From Crambe crambe (taxonomy: Eukaryota > Porifera > Demospongiae > Poecilosclerida > Crambeidae), in NCBI GenBank assembly GCA_963924555.1, contig OZ004585.1, positions 6,399,488 to 6,463,487 on the forward strand: a DNA stretch of 64,000 nucleotides. The letters are read 5' to 3'. The position numbers were made by a program, and so were the translations under genes. The notes beneath the pieces are model-generated. The model made no database searches. It was not told the DNA's origin and was given only the letters and a program-made list of their open reading frames with translations. Below are positions 34,901 through 45,764 of this stretch, in pieces (position 1 is the stretch's first letter; every line of letters starts with the position of its first letter).

Positions 34901-35144
34901 CGAATTCGATTTCAGCTGTGGCTTTAACTTGTCGGACTTAGATCTACCCGACTGCCTCGTGGATGTTCACTGCAGGGATCTCAGATGTGGAGATCCAGTG
35001 GAAAAGTTATATTACTCTATGGGATATGAAAACATTTGTATATACTGCTCAAGTGAAGATGACATTATTAGACCAGATAAGTGTTACCCTATTTGTATGA
35101 CTTGTGCTGATACAAAGCAGCCAGTTACAAAAGCAAATGTTTAA
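31950..35144 (+). pseudogene. Transposase of the 31794-35302 element, one frame with two TGA codons
   Basis: Three open stretches (to 33545; 33546-34445; 34446-35144) are all in the same frame, separated by single TGA codons at 33543-33545 and 34443-34445, so the ancestral protein was about 1,064 residues. The first ATG in frame is at 31950. The N-terminal half has no motif known to me. The middle holds a likely RNase H-fold DDE triad: Asp in CLDDKHRVPVG, Asp in TYTDGGPDHR and Glu in NPVERVMS. The C-terminus is Cys/His-rich (CGQSDCHICKEPRLPPEVFC, then VECVECGMW and CIYCSSEDD...CYPICMTC), probably zinc-binding. Both TGA codons can be explained by CGA to TGA decay. The superfamily is not clear. 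Confidence 0.75.
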
Positions 35145-35271
35145 TAATAATTTTTGTGTGCTTCAAACATTTTTTTGTTTGCTTCTTTTCTGCATAAAAT
35201 AAAATGTCGGTTTTTTAATGGCATAATGGTAAATACCCTCTCTCCCTCATGGTCCATTAATGAACCTACTA

Positions 35272-35302
35272 ACCAGAAACTAATGATCAAAGAATTGGGG
35301 CC
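35272..35302 (-). repeat. Right terminal inverted repeat of transposon
   Basis: 31 bp, perfect inverted match to 31794-31824; TTA follows it. Confidence 0.95.
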
Positions 35303-35465
35303 TTACTGTAAAGCCATGCATATATTCTTCATACATGTCTATACCTGAATACACAGTGTGAGTGAAGTCTTGTGACTTATCACTTTGTATGCAGCTTTTC
35401 AAGATGCCTGTGTTTTGGTTTTTGCTATTTTGGTTAGTTTAGGAAGTTATTTTTTAAACTTCATT

Positions 35466-35500
35466 CATAGGTGTAGGAAGGAGTTTGGAAGTGTGTGTGT

Positions 35501-35539
<39 letters not shown>

Positions 35540-35821
35540 AGTGTAATACTGTGAGACTGTAACAAGTGTGCATGCACCTGAAGCAAACTAGCTTGCCTCT
35601 GATGCTTTCTAGAAGCCATGCTTTAATAGTACATGGGACTGCATGGACTGTCAACAAGTACTATAAATTATAGTCCTTGCTGACAGTGCATGCAGTCCCA
35701 TGTATACAAATGCATTAGTACAGTAGCAGCTGGAAAAGTGAATGTGGAATGTGAGGGGGTAATGCCCCCCATCTATAAAAATGGGGGGCAAATGCCCCCC
35801 CCCCCCTTTCCTACACCTATG
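35466..35821. mobile_element. Small non-autonomous element with G/C homopolymers
   Basis: Ends CATAGGTGTAGGAAGG and CCTTTCCTACACCTATG are inverted repeats, with an apparent TCATT duplication outside both. Inside are a poly-G run (35501-35537), a palindrome at about 35633-35703 (catgggactgcatg / catgcagtcccatg), and a poly-C run near 35796-35806. The other copies of this flank lack the segment. Confidence 0.7.
35501..35537. repeat. Poly-G run, 37 bases
   Basis: Uninterrupted G homopolymer. Its length is uncertain in any assembly. Confidence 0.9.
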
Positions 35822-36643
35822 TCATTTGATATGATTCCATATAGTTATTTGTTTACATTGAATCCATGCATCTTGTTTATGCTTCTCTTGTTAGCATACG
35901 TATATAGCTATCGTTTACTCGTTTCTATAATATTTCAGATGGTGAGTTTGAGTCACGTACTGTATATAACTCCAGCCAAATGGAGTAAACACTGAATAAC
36001 TCAGCTTGCATGCCTTTAGATGCTCTTTTAATTGGTGCATATCAAGTCATGTAACAGGCCATACAGTGGAACCAAATAAAGGACACTTAGGGGAAAAGAC
36101 CTTGTAGTCCTAATCTCAGAGGTTGGCTTATCTTGGAGGTTATTGATGAATTATAGCTAATAGCTTATGTGAGGATGGTGATTTGCTTCTCACCTGCAAG
36201 GAGTAAAACTAATAGCTTGATGTATGCCACATAGCAGAAAATTTTATTCTTTTGTCAGGTAAGCTTTTATTACATGGAATAGTAATCTATTTGGTAAGGA
36301 GTCATCACGTTCAGTTAACCCTCAGCACGCATGCGCACTGTGTGTCTTTTTTGATCATCGGTATCTGCAGCCAGTAGCGACGAGATCAGTCATCCTAACT
36401 TAGAGCACCTTCAATAAAATCAATGATTTGTTGTTTTTCTTCCTGGCCCCATGCATTAATAATTTTTTGGCTACGAATGCAGAGGGTACCGGGTATGACT
36501 ATGATGTACGTGGCTTATCACAGATGCTACAACACTGGACCTAGCTAGCTATAACACTAAAGTTATGCAGGTTAGTGAGTTAAACTAAAGTCATAGCTAC
36601 ATAAATTTCACTCTGAAGTTCCTTGCTTTTCTGAAGTCACTTA

Positions 36644-37835
36644 TCAGCATGAAATATTTGGTTTGCATCTTTTAGGACGTATCTTCATTTGAATCTTTGT
36701 AAAATGGACAGGAGTTCTTGATGCAATATACCAGCCAACTTCGTAATCAGGGTGCAGTCTTGGAGGGTTTTGTGATGGGTACTTGCCATTGATATTGGAA
36801 CGAACACAGGCATTGTACCACCATGCACCGCCATGTACTATAGCACAGCTAGCACTATGTGCATCATTATCACGATCTGGAGTACTGAAGGGCCTTCCAT
36901 TTTGATAAGCCATAGCATCAAACGTGCTTCCTACACCATGAGCCTGTCCGATGGTTAGCCTGTAGTTGGTTTCAGCTCCACCAACTCGGAATAGTTGGTA
37001 GGTCCACACCAGAGATGGCTCTGTGCCATTCCCAATCTCAAATCTCACTTCTACGTCTTCTCTGGTTGTAAGACAGTGAATTCTTTCCAGTCCATACCAG
37101 AATTCTCCTTCCAGATCTCCAAAGCCATGCACATAGTCAGTCCAATTACGATAGAAGTTAACAGAACCATTAATCCTGCGCTGGATAACCAGCCACTTTC
37201 CTCCATCTGTGTCCATATCACAGCGGGCATGCACTTTACTTGAACCGAAGCTTTCAGGAGCTCTACATACATCAGCCATCTCATATCTCCCAGTAACAGC
37301 AAGAGGCATCAAATTCTTTATCTTAATTGTAACAGTGAAAATACATAATTATGACATGATTAGGTAACTACATTGGAACCTGTTATAAAGGTCACTGTAT
37401 AAGCAGGTCACCTCTCTATATTATATAACAGCCAGGGATCAAAAGGGCTTTTAAGTTATAGTGTACATTTCAACCTGAGTCAGCATGCAGGTCAGCCCTT
37501 TTATAACTTGCCGGACTGAGGGTGACCACTATATAAACAAGGTTCCACTGTACGTCAGGCTCATACTAGCAAAGTTGTGATTAATTTAATATGCATGAGA
37601 GTTATCTAGAAATACAGAGCTAGCTAGCCAGCTAATAGGGTAGCTAATTATTATTTCGTGTCACCTGGCAGCAGTCATGGTAACCAGCTGTGAGGCAACT
37701 ATCCTTAGATGCTATCAAATCCTGCAATAAGCGTTGGTGTCTCTCTCCACAGTCCAAGGAGGAACTTCCATCTGTGTTTGCTAGGAAAATGGACACCATG
37801 ATAATGAAGCTGACAACTCCCATGGTCATGATCAT
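36644..37835 (-). CDS. Fibrinogen-related domain (FReD) protein, type B
   Basis: Two exons: 37665-37835 and 36644-37321, phase 0, predicted 282 residues. Exon 1: MIMTMGVVSFIIMVSIFLAN, a signal peptide or signal anchor, then the stalk with LDCGERHQRLLQDL and DCCQ and donor CAG|GTGACA. Exon 2: complete FReD with [24 protein letters not shown], the calcium motif FSTPDRDNDAHSASCA and HGGAWWYNAC, ending RPKRCKPNISC. It is the only open type B copy in the window. Its splice acceptor differs from the paralogues: they have ttacag, this gene has ttacaattaag, still AG but with few pyrimidines. Likely role: extracellular glycan or pattern recognition, by family. Confidence 0.8.
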
Positions 37836-37841
37836 GAGTAT

Positions 37842-38706
37842 GACAGTATGATAGCTAGCTATAATGATGTGTCTTCTTACTCTCTTATTAACTAGCTAAC
37901 TCTTTTTATAGCAAATCATGATTATCTTAAAGTTAAAAAAGAAGCATTTCTAGGAATTGACTAATAATGTGGTTTTAACCTCTCTTATTAACTAGCTAAC
38001 TCTTTTTATAGCAAATCATGGTCATCTTAAAGTTAAAAAAGAAGCATTTCTAGGAATTGACTAATAATGTGGTTTTAACCTTTAACAGGGTAGCTTACCT
38101 GTTTTAATAACAATAATCATGTAGCAATACATGCCAGACAGTGTAGCTCTTACTTTGTATGCATGCATGTTTGCATAACAGTATCAATATTATTATTATG
38201 CTTTCCACAATAATTATTGCTATAGCTAATTACGTATTAGCTATACCTAAAACCATAGTGTGATATGATCAAAATTAAGAGATACAGGCTATAAGCATAT
38301 TTATAGCTATTGTACATATTATTAATAATGGCTGGAATTCCTTCAAATTATTGGATAGCTAAAACCAGCTCCATTTTAATGATAATACTTTTCTGTTTGA
38401 ATTAGCTAATAAATATTAAGCATTGAGATGACAATGCATGGGTCCACAATGCTCTATAGCTAGCTATATAGATGCTGATCTTGCTAAAATTTCTGCCACA
38501 ACTAGTAAGTTATCATCATCCATTCTCGATCATTCTCACAATATCATCATGATACTAAACTAATCAGTAGGAAAAATTTTTACTGGTAACAAAATAACAT
38601 TACTACTATCTCAAATTTCGCTAATGAATAAAGTCCTGCAAGTTTCTAAATATATAAATTTGCAGTTAACATCTAGCTAGCTAATTCTAATGGAGTCATT
38701 CACTTG
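37842..38706. other. Non-coding spacer with 100-bp tandem duplication
   Basis: Array spacer, similar to 18720-19380. An almost exact tandem duplication of period 100 occupies 37881-38080. No gene. Confidence 0.7.
37881..38080. repeat. Tandem duplication, period 100 bp
   Basis: tctcttattaactagctaac to gtggttttaacc occurs at 37881-37980 and again at 37981-38080 with very few differences, so it is recent. Confidence 0.9.
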
Positions 38707-39793
38707 TTATTTACAACTACTTTGTTTGCATCTTTTAGGACGTATCTTCATTTGAATCTTTGTAAAATGGACGGGAGTTGTTGATGTAGTATACCAGCCA
38801 ACAAGATAATCAGGATTAAGACTTGGGGGGTTTTGAGATGGGTACTTGCCATTGATATTGGAACGAACACACCTATTATACCACCAAGCACCGCCATGTA
38901 TTATGGCACAGTTATTACTGATTGCATCATTGTCATGATCTGGAGTACTGAAAGGCCTTCCATTTTGATGAGCCATTCCATCAAACGTGCTTCCTACACC
39001 ATGAGCTTGTCCAATGGTTAGCCTGTAGTTGGTTTCAGCTCCGCCAACTTGGAATAGTTGGTAGGTCCACACCAGAGATGGTTCTGTCCCATTCCCAATT
39101 TCAAATCTCACTTCTACATCTTCTCTGGTGGTGAGGCAGTGAATTCTTTCAAGTCCATACCAGAATTCTCCTTCAAGATCTCCAAAACCATGCACATAGT
39201 CAGTCCAATTGCGATAAAAGTCAATGGAACCGTTAATCCTGCGCTGAATAACCAGCCATTTTCCTCCATCTGTGTCCATGTCACAGCGGGCACGCACTTT
39301 GCTGCTTGCACCAAAGCTTGCTGGAGCATTACACATATCAGCCATTTCATAGCCACCAGAAGAAGCAAGAGGCATCAAATCTTTTATCTGAGAATGTAGA
39401 CACTTAATACTTTAAAACTTATACAAGATGTAGCTATAGGTATATGTATCTATGCTATTTTATGCATGCATAGGCCCAAGGCTGTCTTATGGAAAGTACC
39501 AACTGAACTCTCCACTCTTAGACAATAATTATGTAGCTCACCTGGCAGCAGTCATGATAGCCAGCTGTGTTACAGTTCTCCTTCGATGCTATTAGGTCCT
39601 GCAACAACTTCTGATGTCTCTGTCCACAATTGGAGGAACTCCCTTGCACTTCTGCCACCATCGATGTCACCGAAGCAACTATAATTATGGTGATGACTCC
39701 CATAGTGATAATAAGGATGATGATGAAAATGAAGAATGATGTCTTTCTTTTTCGAATCTTATCAGCTTTTTTATAGCATATGCTTTCAGACAT
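38707..39793 (-). CDS. Fibrinogen-related domain (FReD) protein, type A, full-length
   Basis: Two exons: 39542-39793 and 38707-39387, phase 0, predicted 310 residues. This is the only copy with the complete N-terminus: MSESICYKKADKIRKRK (basic, cytosolic), a hydrophobic helix of about 25 residues (FFIFIIILIITMGVITIIIV), then stalk and DCCQ. The layout is that of a type II membrane protein with the FReD outside. Exon 2 has [31 protein letters not shown] and AWWYNRC, so the calcium site (D, D, D kept) and disulphide cysteines are complete. The donor is CAG|GTGAGC and the acceptor is ttctcag. A fragment of a close copy lies inverted at 46575-46820. Confidence 0.85.
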
Positions 39794-39799
39794 CTGTAG

Positions 39800-41510
39800 C
39801 ACTGATACACATCTCTTAACCTTCTAACATATAATCAACACATAGGCTACATGCTAAGCTAAACATTCATGGTTGCATTATTGATACAGCTATAATGGTT
39901 GCTTCAGAAGTAATAGCAAAAGTAACTGAGTAATGAAGCCATGCATGCATGATATATAGCTATTCTTCAGTATGCATGAAGTAAACACAACAATGTAGTG
40001 ACTTGTCACTTTGCATCCACGGGCAATACTGCAGCTTTTCATGATGCCTGTGTTGTTGTTTATTTTACTCCTTTTGATGTGATTCCATTGATTATGGTTT
40101 TTGTTTACATTGAATCTTAACTTCATGATGCATCTTGTTTACACTCCTCTTGTTAGTGTAAGAAGTTATTGTTTACTCCTTTTGATGTGATTCCATTGAT
40201 TATGGTTTTTGTTTACATTGAATCTTAACTTCATGATGCATCTTGTTTACACTCCTCTTGTTAGTGTAAGAAGTTATTGTTTACTCATTTCTATGTTTAC
40301 TCTCAGTCCTGTAACCCCAGCCAAATGGAGTAAACAGTAACTTGGCTTGTATGCCTTCATATTAACGGAGCACAAGACAAGACAATTCAGCATGTGAAAT
40401 AAAGTTACAGAATTCCAGTGAATAGAATGTGTTCATAGGGTGATGTACGTAAATATAAATAAATATTTGTTGACAATATCTGTATAGAAGCTGTGCCTTT
40501 TACGCTGGCTACTCTCTGAAAAGCTCGTTGGGTTTGAAATGTGGAATGTGGTCACTGAATCATGCACATGGTCAATCAATAACATCTCCTGTTTCAAACC
40601 CGACAAGTTTTTCTGAGATTAGCTAGCTAGATTCACCATGCTTTCAATAATAATTCATTATGCCTTCAATTATTGCTCTGGAATAATTTATGATAATGAT
40701 AATAACTCTGGGATAGCAGGGTTACATACAACGTGGAGATCATTAAGAAATCCCTCATGAGCTAATAGTATTTTATCATTAAATTTTTTTTAATAGCTAG
40801 CTAGCTATATGAATTCACCCTATAGCTAATTTATTGATCATAAAGGATCATCATGTAATAATAATACGTAAGATCTGAATTAAGCAAACTATCTACGCAA
40901 CTACCCCACTATGATGACCTTGGGTAGACTGGTGTGCACACTGGTTTTGTGTCTAGCAAGATCAGCATCTGTTCTAGCTAGCTATAGAGCATTGTGGACC
41001 CATGCATTGTCATCTCAATGCTTAATACGTATTTATTAGCTAATTCGAACAGAAAAGTATTATCATTAAAATGGAGCTGGTTTTAGCTATCCAATAATTT
41101 GAAGGAATTCCAACCATTATTAATAATATGTACAATAGCTATAATTATGCTTATAGCCTTAATTTTGATCACATGGTTTTAAGTATAGCAACAATGTGGA
41201 AAGCATAATAATATTATAGTCATTGCTACTGTAATGCAAACATGCATGCATACAAATCACACATTGATCATAATAAGAGCTACACTGTCTGGTATACATT
41301 CGCGAAAATTGGAAAAAAAATCTGCAGAATGAGGTAAGGTGTGGCCAGCTAGCTAGTCTCATCATGAGTCTTGCACATGTGTTGAGAAGATAATACATAA
41401 ATCTTGTCTTTAACACTATATACATATTAAATGTTTGTCCATTAATTCTTAATAATCTTAATTAGTGTCAAAATATTATAGCTAATTCCAGTTATCACAG
41501 TCCATTGCTT
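39800..41510. other. Non-coding, array flank and inverted spacer
   Basis: 39800-40340 is array flank with a tandem duplication of period 108 (about 40064-40279). About 40513-40618 is a hairpin (gctcgttgggtttgaaa / tttcaaacccgacaag). 40960-41290 is the reverse complement of the spacer at about 38160-38480. No gene. Confidence 0.6.
40064..40279. repeat. Tandem duplication, period 108 bp
   Basis: tttactccttttgatgtgat to agtgtaagaagttattg is present twice in a row, nearly identical. Confidence 0.85.
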
Positions 41511-42225
41511 TTAATTTATGATCTCCACATAGAAATAGTAGAAGTCATACGTTTCTCCTGCAGTGTTTCTAGCTACAGTAAGTTTGAGATCCTTGTAGAT
41601 GTCCAGCTGCGATTCAAAGGTCCCGACATTCACATACCCTCCATTCTGTGCAGTGTGACAGGTTCCATACTTCCGATAAGGCTGGAAGGTCACAGTCACT
41701 TGTGAAAATGGAGGAGTATTAGTAGGTACTAAGGTGTTTTTCTGGACTGCATGTTTGAGATAGCAAGGGCCAGATCTTCCGTAGTCAAATTTATCAGCCA
41801 AGATAAATTCATTGTATGTAGTGCCATCAGTAAGACCAATTTGGGGGTCACTATTCACGTTTTTTGGTATTAACCCAATTTTGACTCTTATTGTAGTGTC
41901 AATCGTCACTTTAGATAGTCCAGTTAGAGGGACAGCCATGACTACTGTATAGGCTTTCCCAGCAGGAACATGAATGACATCATTGCTGATTGAAATCTTA
42001 GAATCCAGAAAGGAAGTGTGATGTTTAAGATTTTGTGGAGTTAAGAAAAGATCCCTTGAGCATGAGCATGGCTGAAAATTAAAAAAAAGAGCTTATAGCT
42101 TAACAGATCCCTTTCCTACGTAGCTCTAATTGGATAGCTATTATGATTACACTTACTTTATATTTCGGGTCTGCAATTGAAATGGAGGCCAGAACAAGAA
42201 GAATCAAACACACACAAAGTGCCAT
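41511..42225 (-). CDS. Small secreted protein, family unknown
   Basis: Two exons: 42157-42225 and 41511-42071, phase 0, predicted 209 residues. Exon 1 is a textbook signal peptide (MALCVCLILLVLASISIADP) ending at donor AAA|GTAAGT. Exon 2 follows acceptor attttcag and encodes PCSCSRDLFLTP, then a beta-rich region (ISNDVIHVPAGKAYTVV, VTVTFQPYRKYGTC) ending YFYVEIIN. The mature protein has few cysteines (two near the start, then two or three later) and no membrane segment, so it is secreted. I do not recognise the fold; a small lectin or beta-sandwich effector is one possibility but is not shown. An inverted, damaged copy lies at 45228-45764. Confidence 0.75.
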
Positions 42226-42229
42226 GCCA

Positions 42230-45227
42230 GATTATTATTGAGATGCAAGAGAGCAGGTTGTAGAATTAAGTCTTGATTTTTTTGCACGTACACAATTATG
42301 TAGTTGCTTCTTTTGGCTAGCTGCAAATTATAAGTTGCAGTGTAGCTATAACAGTGTCCTTTTTATATGAAGGGTCAGAGCAGAAATGTAACCAAGGCCA
42401 CATCCCTTCAAAATCTTTAAATTTGTAGATGAAAAAATTAATAATTAAGTTATTAAGTTAACTATTGAGGTAAGTGCATGATATACTAATGAAGGTATAG
42501 CTAGTTAAGTACTGTAGGTAGCTATATGAAATACAACGCAGGGAAGTTTTCAGTATATACATACCATGGTTCACATGGACAATATTGACGAACCAGTAGT
42601 TACTGTTACATACCGATTATAATGATGGCATGTTATTAATATTATAATACTTGATCAGTGTAATAATAATACAGTCTCGTGAAGTATTCTCACCTCAAGT
42701 AGCTAGTAAGATATTCAACTGAGAGTGTGCAATGTATCGATCTCATTACATGTACTCACATACGTACTTGTAGCTATTGTATTCATCTTCTACAGTAATC
42801 ATTTAGCTAGCTGACCTCCCAAGACCCCATGCTTATAATTATGTAAATAATACATATTTTTGTCAATCAAAACAACACCTATAGATAGATATAGCTATTA
42901 TTAGCTTGGCAGCAATCTTTGGTAAGAAATGGAGTTAGCTAGCTGATACTATAACATATGCCATCACTCTAGGTATGTATGCTGAAAGGACTTAATTACT
43001 TGAGATCTATAGCCACTATGACCAATGCTTTTAGCAAAATGATGATAAAAAATGAAAGAAGAATTTCAATAACTACAAAATTATTTGCCTCTCTGCATAA
43101 ACTGCATATTATTATGTCAACAAAGTGCTGGAGCTCATTATGCATCTATGGGCTAATACACCTTTCATAGATCTTAGAGCCAACAAAGAGAGAGACGGAG
43201 AAGGCAGAGCTCTTTGCAACACATATGTCAAGATAGAGATATGCAATAGTTATTTGTTATTGTAGCTATACAATGTTGTTGTTATGAAGTATTGACACTT
43301 TACCAAGTCAATAATAAGTATAATAAAACTTCATCTCGAATATTAACAGACCATTAGCTGATGTCTGGCTCTGCGGCCTCAAACTTGAATACCAATTACT
43401 TTTCAAATGAATTGCCAACTAGGCTAGCTCTGGCCTGATCGAGTAGTTACTTCTTGTCCCAAATTCCCAATCATTCAAAAAGGCAAACAATTAGACAATA
43501 ACATGTATCCTTTGATGTAATGAGGTATATTATCATGTAGTGACCACTTGCTAGTGCTAGGCCTGCAAGTGGTCAGGTATCTAAATATCACTGTGGTTCC
43601 AACTTAGAACCTGTGCATGGTTGTCATAAGACTATAGCTATGTACATAATAATCGTTACTATTGTCTTGTAGTCACTCACTGCATGTGTCGTGATCTAAC
43701 CTATACATAGAGTGATTCCAGTGAAGACAGTGATTCCAGTGAAAGCAGTGATGAAAGCAAGTGATTAGTGGAAGCAATGATTCCAGTGAAATCAGTGTTT
43801 ACATTCAGTGATTCCAGTGAAGCAGTGATTCCAGAAGTGAAAACAGTGATTCTTAACTAATATTAGCTACTCATCCATGGTGGTACAAGTGAACTCCACT
43901 ACCTCTTAATGGCATGTGCATGAAACTACGTAGGTTGAATCCTTCACTGAAACTCCAATGTATATACGCTTACCAGGTCCACTACCTACGTATACTCTTT
44001 CTGGGAAGTCCTGTGATCCTGCTGTGTATGCAAAGATGTAAGAACAGATCTAGTTACTTCTTTATGACATCTACGTAATACAAAAGTACAATCTCAGAGA
44101 TTTTACTAAGAGTTCTTCTCAATGGACTGAAAACAGTTACATTGATTTCAAAAATCAAGGTTTAAAATGACAAAAATACCAGTGGTGATGGTTCCCGTTC
44201 ATGCATTGTATGAAAAAACCTCTCTGGAAGCAAGTCATTGCAGTTTCTGTGATGTTTGGGCTATGATGCTGGCCGGGCTACCTAGGGAAAAGAATGCAAA
44301 ATTAAGCATCCATTTCATTAAGTTAAGGCAGTAGAAGTGTCAGAACATCAAAGCACATTGAGGATCACCTGTTACAGCTGGAAGGTGCGAGTAATGGCTA
44401 TGATGCCATGACGAAGTTCCAGCTGGTGGCACCAGTGCTGTAGACTGAATTGACAAATTACAAACTGAGCTAGCTCTACTGCAGATACGTATGTACATTG
44501 ATAGTGATGGCATGTTAGTATTTAGTACATACAATGGTTCATACAATGTTGAGACATACCAGTAGTAACATGTTACCGATTATAGTGATGGCATGTTAAT
44601 AATAATTATGCCATCCTGTATATTGTCTACTGCTCACAGACATAATTATGCCAACCACCATGGACTGACATACATGAACTCAACAGCAAAATTTTAGCTA
44701 GTAAGAAGTTGAAGCATAAATGAGTTTCAGAAGAAGTGCATGAAGGATCCAGTGCTATATACCTGTGTGTATTATATCATAGCTATTGACTATTACATAG
44801 TTACGTTATAACTATATACATGTTTATAAACTATAGAGCATTATTCTCAATAGTGACAAGTCACATATACACTAGGCACTGAACACAAATGCATAATTCA
44901 TATAGCTATTACACTTAATAAACCATACCTTCATTAGTATATCATGAACTTACCTCAATAGTTAATTTTTTTATCTTAGTTTAAGCTTTAATTTTGAAGG
45001 GGTGTGGCTGTGGTTACATTTCTGCTCTGACCCTTCATATAGCTAAAAGGACACTGTTAGCCAAAATATAGCTATAGCTACACTGGAACTTATAATTTGC
45101 AGCTAAAAGAAGCAACTACACAGCAACGTGCAAAAAAGAAATCAAGAATTCTACAACTAGGAAAGGGACCTAATTTTGTTAAGCTATTAGCTACATTATA
45201 TTAGCTACATATTTTTTTAACTTTCAG
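42230..45227. other. Non-coding centre of inverted duplication
   Basis: Contains a degenerate minisatellite (43712-43860) and two related segments at about 42560-42650 and 44525-44605 (accgattataatgatggcatgttaataat type). At the edges, arms of the inverted duplication lie at about 42340-42490 and 44890-45060. No supported gene; the open frames at 42979 and 44340 look random. Confidence 0.55.
43712..43860. repeat. Minisatellite, unit near agtgattccagtgaa
   Basis: About eight imperfect copies of a 15-20 base unit (agtgattccagtgaaagc), with variable spacing. Confidence 0.75.
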
Positions 45228-45764
45228 CCATGCTCAAGGGATCTTTTCTTAACTCCACAAAATCTTGCTTTCAAGCTGGATCCTAAGATTTCAATCAGCA
45301 GTGATGTCATTCACGTTCCTGCTGGGTCAGCCAATGCATTACTCATGGTTGTCCCTCTAACTGGACTATCTAAAGTGACGATTGACACTGCAATAAGAGT
45401 CACAATTGGGTTAATACCAAAAAATGCGGATAGTGACCCCCTTATTGGTCTTACTGATGGTGCTACATACAACGAAATTTACTTGGATGATAAATTAGAC
45501 TATCCAAGATATGGCCCCTTGCTATCTCAAGAATGCAGTCCAGAAAAATACCTTAATACTCCTCCATTTTCAGAAGTGACTCTGACCTTTCAGTCTTACC
45601 GGAAGTATGGAACCTGTCACACTGCACGGAATGGAGGGTACGTGAATGTCGGGACCTTCAAATCACAGCTGGACATCAATAAGGATCTCAGTTTCACACT
45701 AAGGAGGCACAACGTAGCAGAGATTTATGACTTCTACTATTTCTATGTGGAGATCATAAACTAA
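45228..45764 (+). pseudogene. Inverted paralogue of the 41511 secreted gene, no signal exon
   Basis: Acceptor ctttcag then an open 178-residue frame matching exon 2 of the gene at 41511-42225 from CSRDLFLTPQNL to YFYVEIIN. No signal-peptide exon is present upstream: the expected position (about 45160-45180) lacks the segment found in the other copy. In the middle, GPLLSQECSPEKYLNTPP replaces GPCYLKHAVQ...NTPP, because one extra C shifts the frame and a later deletion restores it. Without a signal peptide the product would not be secreted; I treat it as a pseudogene, though the open frame allows a cytosolic protein. Confidence 0.65.

Larger units (their letters stand above)
31794..35302 (+). 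mobile_element. Complete DNA transposon, 3.5 kb, TTA target site duplication
   Basis: Perfect 31-bp terminal inverted repeats at 31794-31824 and 35272-35302 (starting GGCCCCAATTCTTTGATC), with TTA on both outer sides (31791-31793 and 35303-35305). The paralogous flank near 5805-5835 keeps the empty site, with a single gTTActgtaaagcc. A 3-bp TTA duplication and GGC ends are usual for PIF/Harbinger elements, but the encoded protein does not look like a Harbinger nuclease to me. The perfect ends imply a recent insertion. It sits in FReD-array flank DNA. Confidence 0.9.
35306..36640. repeat. Flank of duplication unit, with inserted small element
   Basis: Resumes the array flank interrupted by the transposon (ctgtaaagccatgcatatat) and matches 5830-6600 closely. 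The extra segment 35466-35821 is a separate insertion. No gene. Confidence 0.7.

Noticed and set aside
31794..35302. Assignment of the transposon to PIF/Harbinger
   Set aside because: Target duplication fits, but the protein is far longer and its acidic motifs and Cys-rich tail do not match what I know of Harbinger; left open.
43712..43860. CRISPR-like array
   Set aside because: Degenerate short units without regular spacers in a eukaryotic genome; a minisatellite.
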